From assembly GCA_963662175.1 (NCBI GenBank), contig OY759223.1:8775249-8839248 (forward strand): 64,000 bases of DNA. The letters run 5' to 3'. Origin of the DNA: Aradus depressus. Taxonomy: Eukaryota > Arthropoda > Insecta > Hemiptera > Aradidae. The position numbers and the translations under genes were made by a program. Numbering within the stretch: the first letter of the stretch is position 1; each line of letters begins with the position of its first letter. The notes beneath the pieces were generated by a model. The model ran no database searches. It worked only from the letters and a program-made list of their open reading frames with translations, and was not told where the DNA came from. Below, piece by piece: positions 21,618 to 32,047 of this stretch.

Positions 21618-21692
21618 TGAGGGCACCAGATGTAGCATGCTTGCCAATTGTGCTCAAGATCGCAGGTTCGAGTTCGTTTTTTATCTGATATA
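21618..21692 (+). mobile_element. SINE A, left part, interrupted
   Basis: The degraded A box and B box (gcaggttcgagttcg) are visible. The body resumes at 22135; 21693-22134 is inserted sequence with a (TA) run at its start and no clear inverted ends. Confidence 0.65.
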
Positions 21693-22134
21693 TATATATA
21701 TATTACAGTCACACTATTATGTGAAGCAAAACCTTATGTGAAGATTGATGGATCCTTATCGCGTGGGATGTGAAAGAGTTGAACGATCAATGCCTAATTA
21801 GGACAATTAAAACTTTAAACATTGCTGGTTCATGGGCTTAGCAGAGACGAAGGTTTGTGGTTCCCGGTACCCATAGGAACATATTCAAGTGAACCAACCA
21901 GGTTTTTCAACAAGAATTTCAATTTTCAGCCCTGGAGAACTACCCAGACTAAAGAACAAAGGAATCTCCAACTCCAAGAAGCCTAGAGGCCAAAAACTTG
22001 TCATCATCGTTGTTTGCCTGAATGTTGGAGCTGGGCCCAAAATACCAGAAACCAACCGCTACTCCAGAATATTTCGGACTCGTAGAAAATGAATGAAGAA
22101 GAACCAACATCCCGCAGAAGCGCAAAGAGGATGC

Positions 22135-22308
22135 CCTTCTTGAGCAAGCCGCCCTTCGGATTGTCCTGAGGAGCCTGTGCCATGTACCGGTTAAAGACCC
22201 CGTTACCTTAGGAAATTAAACGTGGTTATGCAAGATTTAGGACTCCCACTAGGACTAGACTTGGACTCATAGCCACTAGAGCGGCATGGCGTCACAATAA
22301 CTAACTAA
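22135..22308 (+). mobile_element. SINE A, right part
   Basis: It contains ttgagcaagccgcccttcgg ... ggttaaagaccccg ... gactcccactaggac, ending with a taactaac tail. Confidence 0.7.
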
Positions 22309-22369
22309 AAGTTAGTCAAAGTGAACCAGCTGTTATATGGATTATTATGGTTTATATGGTTACTTATTA

Positions 22370-23480
22370 TCACGCCCATCAAAAGGAAAGAGGGCTTAAA
22401 AGCCTCAACACAAAAGCCCCAATAACTGCCGAAGTAATGGATGCGTCGACACAAAATTTACTATTCTGATCCTAAAGTCCCTACGTAATTGAACTACTGA
22501 TAATTAGCCCAAACGGTCGGTCGCTTTCGTTTCTAGAGCGAAAACTTACAAGATTAATTCGTGCTGGACTTCTTTCTTAATTGTCTTTTCTTGTAAAATT
22601 TATTAAAAATGAAAATACTGTGCACTTGCTTGAGGCAGCGGAGTTTTTGTGACTTAGTATTAAAGAAATATCTTTTTTTAATTAATTAAGAAAAGAAAAA
22701 AATTCATCCATCTTGAATAAGAAGATCAAAAGAAAGCATTGAAATAATTACTTCATTTTTGCAGTACTTACATTCTTTTTGTTCTGGAGAAATGAAAGAA
22801 AGAAATATATACATATTTTTTGATATAAAAATAATGAGAGCGAAAAAACAGTGAACACAATAAAAGAGAATGTTAAAGCGAATGATCCGGGGATTGTAGC
22901 CGGACTTTCTTTGGAGGTTCTTGTGATGTTTCATGCCCTGTCTGAATGCATAATGGTGTTGCATAAAGAAGACTTGCTAGGAGAGGGGACAGTAAGTCGA
23001 AAAGGCACGGTTTACATTTAGAAAATTTCATTTCGATACATCAATTGTATAGACAGTAAATAGAGTTTTTGTGTTGAGCCCCCACCCCATCACCCATTTT
23101 TGACGGATACGGCTGAAAATGAATAGGTGTCGTCCTGGGGGTTCTGGATACACATGTTCACAGACAATCAGGAATATTCCACAGCTGAAAGAATTATAGG
23201 CATTGGCGTAGCTAGCATTATTCTCTGGGAGGAGGGGGGTTGGGGGGGGGGGGGGGGGGGGGTAACAATCAGGTACGATTATAGGGGAAGTTATGTAATC
23301 AGTCAGAAATTCAATGTTATTTCATTGGAATTTCCACTTTGTTGACTTCCTGTTTCCAGAATGTAACGAAAAAAAATCTGTTCATGGACATGATAACTTC
23401 TGAGAGTATGGATATATCGACACGAAATTTTTTATGTAAATCCAAATTTCTATGAAGACTCGTCTTTAGGGAAGCTGGGT
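22370..23480. repeat. HP repeat blocks, with AT-rich spacer and a G run
   Basis: HP segments lie at 22370-22570, 23000-23160 and 23275-23480. 22570-22990 is unassigned. A G homopolymer of about 18 bp lies at 23245-23262. Confidence 0.5.
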
Positions 23481-24290
23481 TGTACTCAAAAACCCTGATA
23501 ACTGTCTGTGTAACGACTCATAAGTCGTCCTCATAAGAACCTCATAAGCTGTATCCAGAACCTCATAAGGACGACACCTATTAATTTCCCACAAACAAAA
23601 AACAATATATATATTATTTATATAAGAAGATTTAATGGAAGTTGGGGGGATTAACACAAAAATTACCTTTATTAATTTTCCGCGAAATAGGTCGAAGAAA
23701 CGACTAGAAAAGCGGTCTCGACTCAAATATAAAAAATAAAATAAAAAAATAAATAATAAAGAGGATTACTGGGGGCTTAATTCAAAAAATAAAGCACACA
23801 AAAAAATGTGTCGACCCAAATTCATTGATTAGGTTGAAAATCAAAACGTGTCTTACTCCGAAACTTTTGAATTATCTCACTAAATTTCGTGACTGGTGGA
23901 GAAGTAAAAATATATATCTTTTAATTAATCGCTTTATTATGCTCTTCTGTGAAATTTGTTTTTCCAACCCGCCTCATACATAAAATAAAGCTGATTTTTT
24001 CAGATACATATTTGGGGGAGAATATACAATCTCCTGCCTTCCTGCTTTAACGAGCTTTCATATTTGCCTAATCTCTCTTCTTTGAGAGATTTTTTTTATA
24101 TTACTTAAGAATACATATATAAAAATATATACTAAATTTAATCTGAGGGAAAATTTAATGGAAGTTAAAAATAAAATATATGAAGTCATGGCAACATAAA
24201 TATATATATAATACTTATCTATGTGAGACAAATATATGCTAAGCTGGCATGAGTCATGAGTTTTCCTGTTATCAAATTTATTTATTAGGG
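23481..24290. other. Diverged HP repeat and AT-rich DNA
   Basis: A tandem-like pair of cctcataag...tcctcataag motifs lies at 23515-23580. The rest is AT-rich with no gene. Confidence 0.35.
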
Positions 24291-24475
24291 GGCCATGGTG
24301 CCCATGCGGGCTAGAGCGTAGGGCTTTGGTCGCATGGTCTCACCATGTGTTCGAATCCCGTCCGGGAGTGAGTTTTATTTCGTAGATAGAACTCCTTCCC
24401 AGAGCCATGGATGTCGTAAATATAACTAGATAACACATTGACATCGCTAATATGCACCGTACATAATGGCAAAAA
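24291..24475 (+). mobile_element. SINE B (tRNA-derived), copy 1
   Basis: A head with gcgggctagagcgtaggg, then a B box (tgttcgaatcccgtccgg), then a body containing tggatgtcgtaaatataact and an A-rich end. A second copy lies reversed at 29625-29800, which confirms it as a family. Confidence 0.8.
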
Positions 24476-24604
24476 AAAATTAAATTTATTTATTATTTTT
24501 ATTTATTTATATTACTTTCTCAATTATAAGAAGTATAGGGGAAGTTATCTAATCGGTGAAAATTCTATGTAGAGTTTTCTACGGATTTTCATGTTCTGTC
24601 TGTG

Positions 24605-24720
24605 TGTCTGTTTATCTGGCCTGATGATGAGGGCCACCTCGAAAGCCGTCTAGCAAACTTTAATAAAATATGTGAGGTCAGACTATATATTTTATTTTAT
24701 ATCCTGTGAAATATTCACTT
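24605..24720 (+). mobile_element. Penelope-like class c end
   Basis: It contains the class-c hammerhead core and the downstream flank (tagcaaactttaataaaat ... gtgaggtcagactatat) shared with 12350-12412 and, in reverse, 5380-5440 and 11855-11915. Confidence 0.65.
24619..24655 (+). ncRNA. Hammerhead-like motif, class c, intact core
   Basis: CUGAUGA is at 24621-24627, followed by an extra U, stem II GAGG (24629-24632) with CCUC (24637-24640), then GAA and AGCCGUCU (one change from the palindrome AGCCGGCU) and A. Stem I is short, GC with GC. Confidence 0.6.
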
Positions 24721-25345
24721 CTCACTATATCAGCAATTTCCATATTTTAATAATTTCCATCTAAGAACGTGTTAATAGGGCCTAACTATCTTAACGATCC
24801 TTAACTAGTTATTAAAGTAAGTAACTGAATAACGAAAGGAAATTAACCTTTATTTAACAGCCCCAACTTTAGGAGTCTTCCCGCTTTTTACCCTTCTGCC
24901 CAGAACTTCTATTCATTTCTTCATCCGCTAATGACCCTTGGCAAAAGAAATAAAATATAATCATTTAGTTCTTTCTACTTGGGAGACTGACGAAAAAGAA
25001 GAAACGCTGAAAATCCTTGAGTTCTAGAGGGAGTTAGTCTGGATAAGGAAGGAGTTGTCAGCTGTTGTACTGTGTGAAGGATGGTAAAGAGTTTCATATG
25101 AAGAGCGGAAAATTAGTTGATTAATTCGCGCTGGGGAAGTACAATTCCGGTGATTAATTTACGATTTTTTTGGCTGGACGAAAACCGTGAAGAAAGCCCG
25201 TGTCTCCAATAGGGGACAATGTACTATCTAAGTTGTAGCTACTAGTCTTTGTTCGGGCGGTTCGCAGAGTGTAGCTATTCATTTTGCGCATAAAGGGAAT
25301 TCCATTCGACCCGCCACTCATACTCTCAAAATGTGATTTTTTTTT
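24721..25345. other. Unassigned spacer
   Basis: A short HP piece lies at 25100-25155. No gene is recognised. Confidence 0.4.
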
Positions 25346-25895
25346 TTTTTTGGCGCTCCTGACCCCCTGAGGAGGAGGGTCGGTCACATCACCCTATTGG
25401 GTTGGGGAACGGGTAACCTTCTTCGGCTGCGGACCAGCTCGATGGCTACGGTCCACAGTCGTCCTTGGTTTCCGGCGCTTTACGCCGAGTGAATTCGGGA
25501 TCTTGTCGGGGTTCGGTTCTGCCTGCGTCCCAGAGCCGGGGGCAGCTGCCGCACGCCTGTCGGCGGGGCCTGTCCGGCGAATCAGCGCCGCCCTGGGCCT
25601 GTCATATAGCGAGCATTCGAGAACTAAGTGTTCCACAGTATCGACGCCGCCACACGAGCAGGCAGGGCTGTTCTTCCTCTTAAAGAAAAAGAGCTTGGCG
25701 CTGAAGTCGCCGTGACCTGATAGCACCTGTGACGTCCAATGGTCTGGTTGTATCCATGGAGAGTCAAGGCGCGTCCGGACGTCCGAGAAATAGGCGAAGG
25801 TTGTTCGGCCATCTGTCGATCGCGCCCAACGCAAAAAGTGACTGAAATACGAATGGGATAAGATTTGTTCAATCTGTGAGAAATTAGTCAATATT
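25346..25895 (-). mobile_element. R1-like LINE ORF2 C-terminus and 3' UTR
   Basis: On the minus strand a long open frame encodes Trp-Thr-Ser-Gln-Val-Leu, then Cys-Ser-Cys-Gly-Gly-Val ... Glu-His-Leu-Val-Leu-Glu-Cys-Ser-Leu-Tyr-Asp, the C-terminal zinc-knuckle of R1-clade ORF2. It is followed by a 3' UTR and a poly(A) tail (T run 25338-25351 on the + strand). The 5' end is truncated near 25895. Elevated GC content contrasts with its surroundings. The 3' UTR recurs at 57238-57422. Confidence 0.85.
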
Positions 25896-26344
25896 TTTGG
25901 AACAGAAGTAAAAAGGCTACCTTCTCCCCCGCTTTTTCCGAATGGACCTAGCTCAAGGTTGGTCTATCATCTCACGCAATGAAAAGAAATAGTGAATTGC
26001 TCCTCTGCTTAAGCTTGAAGCTTGAGTCAGACATACATTCTGATTCTCTGATTAAAAGCTAGGAACTAGAAAGTGGATTAGTAGCAGGTAGAGACGTGGT
26101 GTAATTCGATTTAAGTCTCCAACTTGGATAACACAAGTTGCAACTTGACTTCGCTGTCTTCACACTGCTTCACTTCTCGGAGAGATCATTTACATTACAT
26201 GTATGGAGAACTTTAACTTAACAAATCTCCTTCCTTCTCGAGAATCTTTGGTGGATTAGTTGGGACGCAACAAAAATCCGGATACATATCTGCAATCTGT
26301 GGTGATATAGTGAGAAGCTAATTAAATAAATAAAATCAGAAAAC
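25896..26344. other. Unassigned
   Basis: No recognisable gene or repeat. Confidence 0.4.
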
Positions 26345-26451
26345 TTGTTTAACAATTAAATTGTCTCAATCCCACAAAGATATATGGATGTAGTGAACCG
26401 GTTCTGACCTACGCAACTGTCAGCACAAAGTTGAAAATGACATTTAAGTTT
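26345..26451 (-). mobile_element. Penelope-like class a end, diverged
   Basis: On the minus strand the order TGTGCTGACAG ... GAACCGGTT ... gtgggattgagacaatttaa parallels the class-a flank at 40336-40410. The hammerhead core (26395-26432) is mutated. Confidence 0.5.
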
Positions 26452-26673
26452 CTAGGACAACCAGCCCATTCCTGGATCCGACACTGTCCGATATCTAGGA
26501 CAACCAGCCCATTCCTGGATCCGACACTGTCCGATATCTAGGACAACCAGCCCATTCCTGGATCCGACACTGTCCGATATCTAGGACAACCAGCCCATTC
26601 CTGGATCCGACACTGTCCGATATCTAGGACAACCAGCCCATTTCTGGATCCGACACTGTCCGATATCTAGGAC
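26452..26673 (+). repeat. 43-bp tandem repeat (five units) inside a LINE reverse-transcriptase frame
   Basis: Five nearly identical 43-bp units begin with ctaggac. The last unit runs directly into LINE coding sequence: its end encodes Asp-Thr-Val-Arg-Tyr-Leu-Gly, which joins Leu-His-Leu-Asp in the downstream frame. The repeat therefore arose by expansion of an internal segment of the LINE. Confidence 0.95.
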
Positions 26674-26966
26674 TTCATTTAGACAGACGTTTAACTTGGA
26701 CAACTCACATCAAACTGAAACGCACAGACCTTAAAAGACGATTTGCACGACTGGAATCAATCATCGGACGACGATCGACATTATCGCTTGAAAACAAACT
26801 TCACATTTACAACACTATACTAAAACCCATTTGGGCTTACGGCATCGAAATATGGGGATCAGCCATAAAATCAAACATACAACGACTTCAATCACTACAA
26901 TCCATTATACTACGCCACATTGCCGATGCACCATTTTACGTTTCCGACATCACATTACATAATCAC
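26640..26966 (+). mobile_element. Jockey-type LINE reverse transcriptase, 3' part (interrupted)
   Basis: The open frame encodes Tyr-Leu-Gly-Leu-His-Leu-Asp, then Lys-Leu-His-Ile-Tyr-Asn-Thr-Ile-Leu-Lys-Pro-Ile-Trp-Ala-Tyr-Gly-Ile, and Ile-Leu-Arg-His-Ile-Ala-Asp-Ala-Pro. These are thumb motifs of Jockey-clade reverse transcriptases. The frame is cut at 26966 by a Harbinger-like element and resumes at 27697. Confidence 0.85.
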
Positions 26967-26969
26967 TTA

Positions 26970-27693
26970 GTTTTCATGGTTTATTGAAAATATTTTCAAT
27001 TTTGAAAATATTTTCAAAATGGTGCGTTTTCATGACTGTTTTGAAAACAATTTTCAAAATGAAGGGAAAGGTTACAAATACACAGGTTGTTTTCCATTAT
27101 TCAAGTTCATGTTTATGTTTTTTTTTTTATTTGCATCAGATAAGTGTATAATAAATTTGGAGCAATGCAGCCCTATCCATTGTTGCTACTGGCTATGGCC
27201 TTTCAGGTAGCTATGATAACCATAATAAAAATCAACGCTAGTCGTGTTGTTCTTCACAGAAGACTGGCAATGGAACAGTATTGGTTTCTATCGCAAAAAA
27301 ATATCGCTTTCCACCGTTATATGGGCAGAAGAAGGCCTTACAAGAAAAAAAGGTTTTGGAAAAAACCCAGAAGTAATGAATGGTGGGAGCGTATTGTGCA
27401 AGATAAAACTATGAATTTGGTATTTGGTACATATCGATGTTTTATAAGTAATCGATATTTAACACAACTTTTTACTCTGGTGGTGAGTTTTAGAACTGCA
27501 CTTATCAGTAGCGCAGTCACATTTTGAATATTGAATTTCTTAGCGTTTTCATGAACATTCGATATCTCAAAATTGGATCATACCTCAGAAAAAGCCTTAT
27601 CGACCTTGAACTCAAAATGTTTTGAAACAAGTGTTTTCATGACTTTTCAAAACATTTTTGATTTTCAAAACATTTTCAACATCCCATGAAAAC
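26970..27693 (+). mobile_element. Harbinger-like DNA transposon, deleted
   Basis: The ends are inverted (GTTTTCATGG at the left, CCATGAAAAC at the right; similarity extends about 60 bp through gaaaatattttcaa tracts) and flanked by TTA / GTA, matching the 3-bp TTA target duplication of PIF/Harbinger elements. A + strand frame (about 27165-27450) encodes Arg-Phe-Trp-Lys-Lys-Pro-Arg-Ser and Glu-Trp-Trp-Glu-Arg, resembling the start of Harbinger transposases. The catalytic core is missing, so the copy is non-autonomous. Confidence 0.7.
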
Positions 27694-27696
27694 GTA

Positions 27697-27960
27697 GCAA
27701 ATGAACCCAATCATCCCATTTGTACCCCCTGTTATCAGGACACGGTATCAAAATTTTCACGACAAACTCCATCATCACGCCAATCCACTTATACAAGAAT
27801 TATCTACAAACACCCTCCCCACAAATCCACCACGAAGCCTCAAGCGGATATGGCAGAGGGACCTGCTCCAGGATTAGCCTGGACTCCTCTTCGGTCACGT
27901 ATCTCAGCAGTACAACCACGCACCTGACACCACTAGTTATCGCAATTGCTAATAACAATA
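27697..27960 (+). mobile_element. Jockey-type LINE, C-terminal end after interruption
   Basis: It continues 26966: ...tatcaaaattttcacgacaa... aaatccaccacgaagcctca, matching the C-terminal Asn-Phe-His-Asp-Lys-Leu and Arg-Arg-Leu-Lys-Arg region seen intact at 36715-36995. It ends in an AATAACAATAAC-type tail near 27948-27968. Confidence 0.75.
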
Positions 27961-28020
27961 ACAATAAAATTCTATTAACTGTATGTACTGATGTAATGAA
28001 TAAATAGACAGACAATTTTA

Positions 28021-28356
28021 AGTTAAGTTTATGACTCATGCCCGGGCTTTAACTACGAGGTCATATCGCCTACTACCAGAGCGCTTTTTTGTCACTCTGG
28101 TGGACATGAGCCTCCGACTCTACTGTGGGAGTCCTAAATTTTGCCTACCCTAAATTTTTATTCACCTAGGGCAGGGGTCTTTAACGAGTATCTGACATCG
28201 TACAGGCTCGGGACCATCGCTTATTGTCCCATCGCTTAATGTCCCAGCTTAAGTTTATTTTACCTCCTAGATTAAATAAACTAAGGGCCTCAGTCGGGTT
28301 TCGAACCCACGTTCTTGAGCTCAGAAGACGCATACCACTAAGCTACCGGCGCCCTC
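28021..28356 (-). mobile_element. SINE A copy with 13-bp target duplication
   Basis: It has a complete body with A and B boxes. It is flanked by acagacaatttta at 28008-28020 and 28357-28369. A small internal duplication of cccatcgcttaatgtccc lies near 28225-28250. Confidence 0.92.
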
Positions 28357-28496
28357 ACAGACAATTTTATATTTAAAATCAAAACCCATATGTATGACAC
28401 CTATTCATTTTTCTAGAAAACAGTCGACTGGAAGGGCGTTACCAGTGAATAGGGACTCGACTTAAATACCCTAATAACTGATACCATTTTTTGCAG

Positions 28497-28715
28497 AGAT
28501 ATTGTGAAACACTTTTGGGGTGGTTCTAAAGAAACTAGGCATAGATCCGGGAAAATATTGCATTGAAGAAATGAAGAGACAAGATAATTTGAGAGTGAAA
28601 AAATCAAATATGGATTTCTTACAGGCTTCTAAAGCAGTGAGGCAACAGAGAGTTATAGCAAGGAGAAAACAGCAAGAAACGTTTGAGGAAGCTGAGGGAA
28701 AGACCTCTTATGTCG
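28497..28715 (+). pseudogene. Fragment of a mobile-element-associated ORF (YqaJ-recombinase-type protein, tentative)
   Basis: After a ttttttgcag acceptor-like site, one frame reads Ile-Val-Lys-His-Phe-Trp-Gly-Gly-Ser-Lys-Glu and a second, shifted by one base, reads Leu-Lys-Lys-Leu-Gly-Ile-Asp-Pro-Gly-Lys-Tyr-Cys, then a charged Arg/Lys/Gln-rich segment. This resembles the N-terminal region of transposon-borne YqaJ-type recombinase proteins that I recall from animal genomes, with a small deletion at the join. The identification is from memory of the pattern and needs a search. Confidence 0.35.
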
Positions 28716-28885
28716 CAGGTCTTTTTTTAGTATTTTTTATATTATTTAATTACAGTATAATAATTTTTAAAATACTAAGACCGTGTGGCAGCTCGGACTG
28801 CCTACTCGACCCTATTTCAAACCAATTTTTTTTGCACTTCCAAAATTGTTGTCCAAAATTGAGTCTAGTGTAATAATAATTTTAA

Positions 28886-28888
<3 letters not shown>

Positions 28889-28936
<48 letters not shown>
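28889..28936. repeat. (AT)n microsatellite
   Basis: It is an unbroken AT run of about 48 bp. Confidence 0.95.
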
Positions 28937-28939
<3 letters not shown>

Positions 28940-28976
28940 CCTGGTGTGTACCCCCTTAATGAAAAGTTAAGAAAAA

Positions 28977-29128
28977 ACGTATGTTTAAAAAAAAATATTG
29001 TCTATTTCACAAATATATATAATATGGGAATACTTTCGGTATAGCTGCCATCTTCAGTGGCTGAAAGTACTCCCATATTATATATATTTGTATAGATAAT
29101 ATTTTTTTTTTAAACATACGTTTTTTCT
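28977..29128. mobile_element. Head-to-head pair of class b Penelope-like ends
   Basis: An inverted repeat is centred near 29055. Both arms carry gggaatactttcgg / gaaagtactccc and run out to acgtatgtttaaaaaaaa and its complement. The left arm, read in reverse, has a hammerhead core (29022-29062). Confidence 0.75.
29022..29062 (-). ncRNA. Hammerhead-like motif, class b
   Basis: On the minus strand CUGAAGA, extra U, GG...CC stem II, GAA, AGUAUU (palindrome AGUACU with one change), C. The core boxes are intact; stem I is weak. Confidence 0.5.
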
Positions 29129-29129
29129 C

Positions 29130-29560
29130 TTTTTTTTTTGACCTAATAACTGCCTATTTAATGAATGTATCATCACAAAATTTAGCATGAGAACTCAGAA
29201 GCCACAATGCAAGTCAAATATTGAGTTACGTTTAGCGAAAACATTAATGTTTTTTGTTTATAAAAATATATAAAATGAGAAGTATTGTGTAGAGTACGTT
29301 TGTCGTTTATGGACAATAATGGCTACTAAAGTTAGTATTTTGCTATAATAGCACGTGCTTTAGTAGTGGGGGATGTGCTAAACTTCATATCACCATGGTA
29401 ACATGTGTTCATAACTCCCTTCGTGTCCCACTGCTACACTAGAGACATGGCCTGCTCCAACTTAAACCTCATAATAACATCCTTATTTTTCATTATTAAA
29501 AAATATATAACAAAAAGAAAATCGTTGGTAAATCAACTGCAATGTACTTCCCCAGCATGA
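29130..29560. other. HP fragments and unassigned DNA
   Basis: HP pieces lie at 29140-29230 and 29518-29560. 29270-29510 has no recognised content. Confidence 0.4.
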
Positions 29561-29566
29561 GTTAAT

Positions 29567-29612
29567 CATTATTACTATTATTATTATTATTATTTTTATT
29601 ATTATTATTTTT
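29567..29612. repeat. (ATT)n microsatellite
   Basis: An ATT-rich run with few interruptions. Confidence 0.9.
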
Positions 29613-29624
29613 TTCTTTATTTAC

Positions 29625-29800
29625 GATGCATATTAGACATGTCAATGTGTTATCTAGTTATTTACGACATCCATGGCCCCGGGAGAGAGTTCTATCTATC
29701 TACGTGAAATAAAACTCACTCCCGGACGGGATTCGAACCCGCAAACCGTGGTGAGACCATGCTACCAAAGGCCTACGCTCTAGCCTATGAGTTAATCATA
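29625..29800 (-). mobile_element. SINE B, copy 2
   Basis: It is the reverse of 24291-24475, with tagttatttacgacatccatgg, the B box (ggattcgaaccc) and the head (cctacgctctagcc). Confidence 0.8.
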
Positions 29801-30785
29801 GTTTTGGCCAAAAATTAATTTTTGCCGGACATATGGACTTCTAAATTCTAATAATAAGAATTTCAGTTTAAAACTCCGCTTTTTGATCGATTTCATAATT
29901 TCTCCTATACTTCGTATAGTTGGGGAAGTAAAAATAGTAGCTGAATCACCAGTTGTGTACTTCCCCATCACGAAATAATCAATTAAGTTTTTTCGTTCCT
30001 AAACCAATCGACCGTTTCGGCTAAAAATAAAAAAAGTATGAAAGAAGTTATATAATCGGGCAGAAATTCATAGATTAGTTTTCAACAGAATTTCATATTT
30101 TCCGATACCTTGATTCCAAAAATGAAAAAAAAAAAAAAAAAAAAAAAGTGTTTATTTTTAGTTGAACTGTCTCTTCTCGGTTTTTAAAACTTTTGTTTAG
30201 CCGATTTCACTGAAAATTATTAGTTGTCTTGGTGGAGTTCTGGATAGACAAATACAATTTTCTGTCAATATATGCATTCTATGAGGAGTAATCTTGTTCA
30301 TAGACAGAGAGAATTTTTTTTTATTTTCCCGGGTATACAAAATAATGGGGAAGTTATGTAATCGGACTAAGATGCAGAGATTTCAACGGAATTTTATGGT
30401 TTCAGACCTACGAAAACTATATTTTTTCAGCCAAATCGACCAAGGGAAAGAGGGGTATTAGGAGGAAGGTTTAACATGGAAACTCTAATAACTGAATATA
30501 ATGAATGTATCGACATGATATTTTATATGTAGGACCAAAATCTCATATGGACGACACTTATTAATTTTCAGCGGAATCGGGAGAAGAGAAGCGTGAGATT
30601 AGAGGGGAGCTCAACTCAAAAAACCTCAATAACTGCCGATGTAATGAATGTATGGATATGAAATTTCATATTTAAATTCATAACCCAATGAGCATATAAC
30701 CTATCGAATTTCAGCGATATCGGCCGAAGGATAGAGAAGTTCAGGGAAGGGGCTCGATTCAAAAATCCTAATAACTGCCAATGTA
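29800..30785. repeat. HP repeat, representative long stretch
   Basis: Several tandem or nested HP copies. A hairpin end lies at 29896-29928 (arms cttc/gaag, inner tatacttcgtata). It then shows the near-palindromic ctgaatcaccagt site, gtacttcccca, the cgaaataatcaattaa segment, the aaccaatcgaccgtttcggc segment, and internal gacatgaaatttcatatttaaat and ctcaactcaaaa segments. These pieces recur in this order throughout the window. No frame is conserved between copies. Confidence 0.7.
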
Positions 30786-30792
30786 ATGAATA

Positions 30793-31138
30793 GGTTAGGT
30801 TAGGTTTTATGACTCATGCCCGGGCTTCAACTATGAGGTCATATCGCCTACTACCATAGCGCTCTTTCGTCACTCTGGTGGACATGAGCCCGACTCTACT
30901 GTGGGAGTCCTAAATTTTGCCTACCCTAAATTTTTATTCATCTAGGATAGGGGTCTTTAACGAGTACCTGACATCGTACAGGCTCAGGACCATCGCTTAA
31001 CGTCCCATCCGAAGGACGCCGTGCTTAAGTTTATTTTACCTCCCAGATAAAATAAACTAAGGGCCTCGGTCGGGTTACGAACCCACGCTCTTGAGCTCAG
31101 AAGTCAAGCACGCATACCACTGAGCTACCGGCGCCCTC
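30793..31138 (-). mobile_element. SINE A, full-length copy with (AGGTT)n tail and target duplication
   Basis: It starts (in reverse) with aggttaggttaggttttatg, the telomere-like pentamer tail. Both A and B boxes are present. It is flanked by taatgaata at 30784-30792 and 31139-31147. Confidence 0.95.
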
Positions 31139-31147
31139 TAATGAATA

Positions 31148-31580
31148 TAAATTAAATTAAATATGAAATTCTATGCGATTCAGAATTTCATATTTAAAGT
31201 TCAAAGTTTTTTTTTTTTTTTTTTCATTTTTGCAAAACATGAAATTCTTATGTGTAATTTGCGACCGATTTACATAACTTCCCCTATAATTTATATAACT
31301 GGGGAAGTAAAAAAGGGTGAGAGAGCCAATTTGAAGCCTGGCTTAGTTAGAAAACATTTTTCACAGCCAAAAACCCGGCTCGTATGTGAGAGCTCTGAAT
31401 ATAAACGTGGTGTCATTAACCCCCTTTTTTAAGGACATCCATCTAAAAAGGTTTATGTACCAAGCGGCCGTCACAATCCACCTCGTAGGCTGTTAAACCC
31501 TTCTCTTCTTTTTCCACCTTCTTATGGACTACCGTTAAACCTAACGTTCGATTCTAGCTTAAAACTCGTTTTGCCACGAT
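31148..31580. other. HP repeat end and unassigned DNA
   Basis: A hairpin-end copy lies at 31274-31310 (cttcccctataa...tataactggggaag). 31311-31580 is unassigned. Confidence 0.45.
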
Positions 31581-31581
31581 T

Positions 31582-31860
31582 AGTCCAGTAATATTGTTTT
31601 ATGTAAATTTAGAACTAGGTTTTGTTAGGAAATATTTCATGAGTTAGCTAACGGTACAGCCGGGGGACTCCCAAGTTTTAATGGCACCCTTTCACCCGAG
31701 ATGTATTAGAAGGGTTGCTCTCTGCAAACTGACTTAGTTCATAACTAGACCTGACGATGGTATAAAGCCGAAACCGGTAGTTGTATATATATATATCTTT
31801 AGTGGAATAGACAATATTTCAAAAATAAGTTTGTTTTATTCATTTAGTACAAGTTTCCAC
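31582..31860 (+). mobile_element. Penelope-like class a repeat, copy 1
   Basis: Nearly collinear with 41003-41218 (cagccgggggactcccaagt, gcaccctttcacc, ttagttcataactagacctg). It contains a hammerhead motif and the shared 3' flank (gtggaatagacaatattt ... aagtttgttttatt). Confidence 0.75.
31748..31784 (+). ncRNA. Hammerhead-like motif, class a
   Basis: CUGACGA at 31751-31757, extra U, GGU...GCC stem II, GAA, the perfect palindrome ACCGGU, A. Stem I: GAC upstream with GUU downstream (one wobble). Confidence 0.6.
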
Positions 31861-32045
31861 AATATGTCCGCGTTCCTCAACTTAGAAGTCGTCAGACTTT
31901 AACGCAATATGAGTGTTAATACTTCTCAAACACTATTATGTACTCACAGATAGGTAACTTTTGATAATGGATTTAGCCGCATAATAAGGTACATAATAAA
32001 GAGGGAAACAATGATATATTGTATTAATATATATTGCCTGGCCAG
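31861..32045. other. Unassigned
   Basis: Nothing recognised. Confidence 0.35.
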
Positions 32046-32047
32046 GC

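Noticed and set aside
26452..26673. CRISPR array
   Set aside because: The units are tandem without spacers, the sequence is LINE coding DNA, and the context is an animal genome.
29800..30785. HP repeat as a Helitron
   Set aside because: A terminal hairpin exists, but I could not establish the TC...CTRR termini or A/T insertion site; left unclassified.
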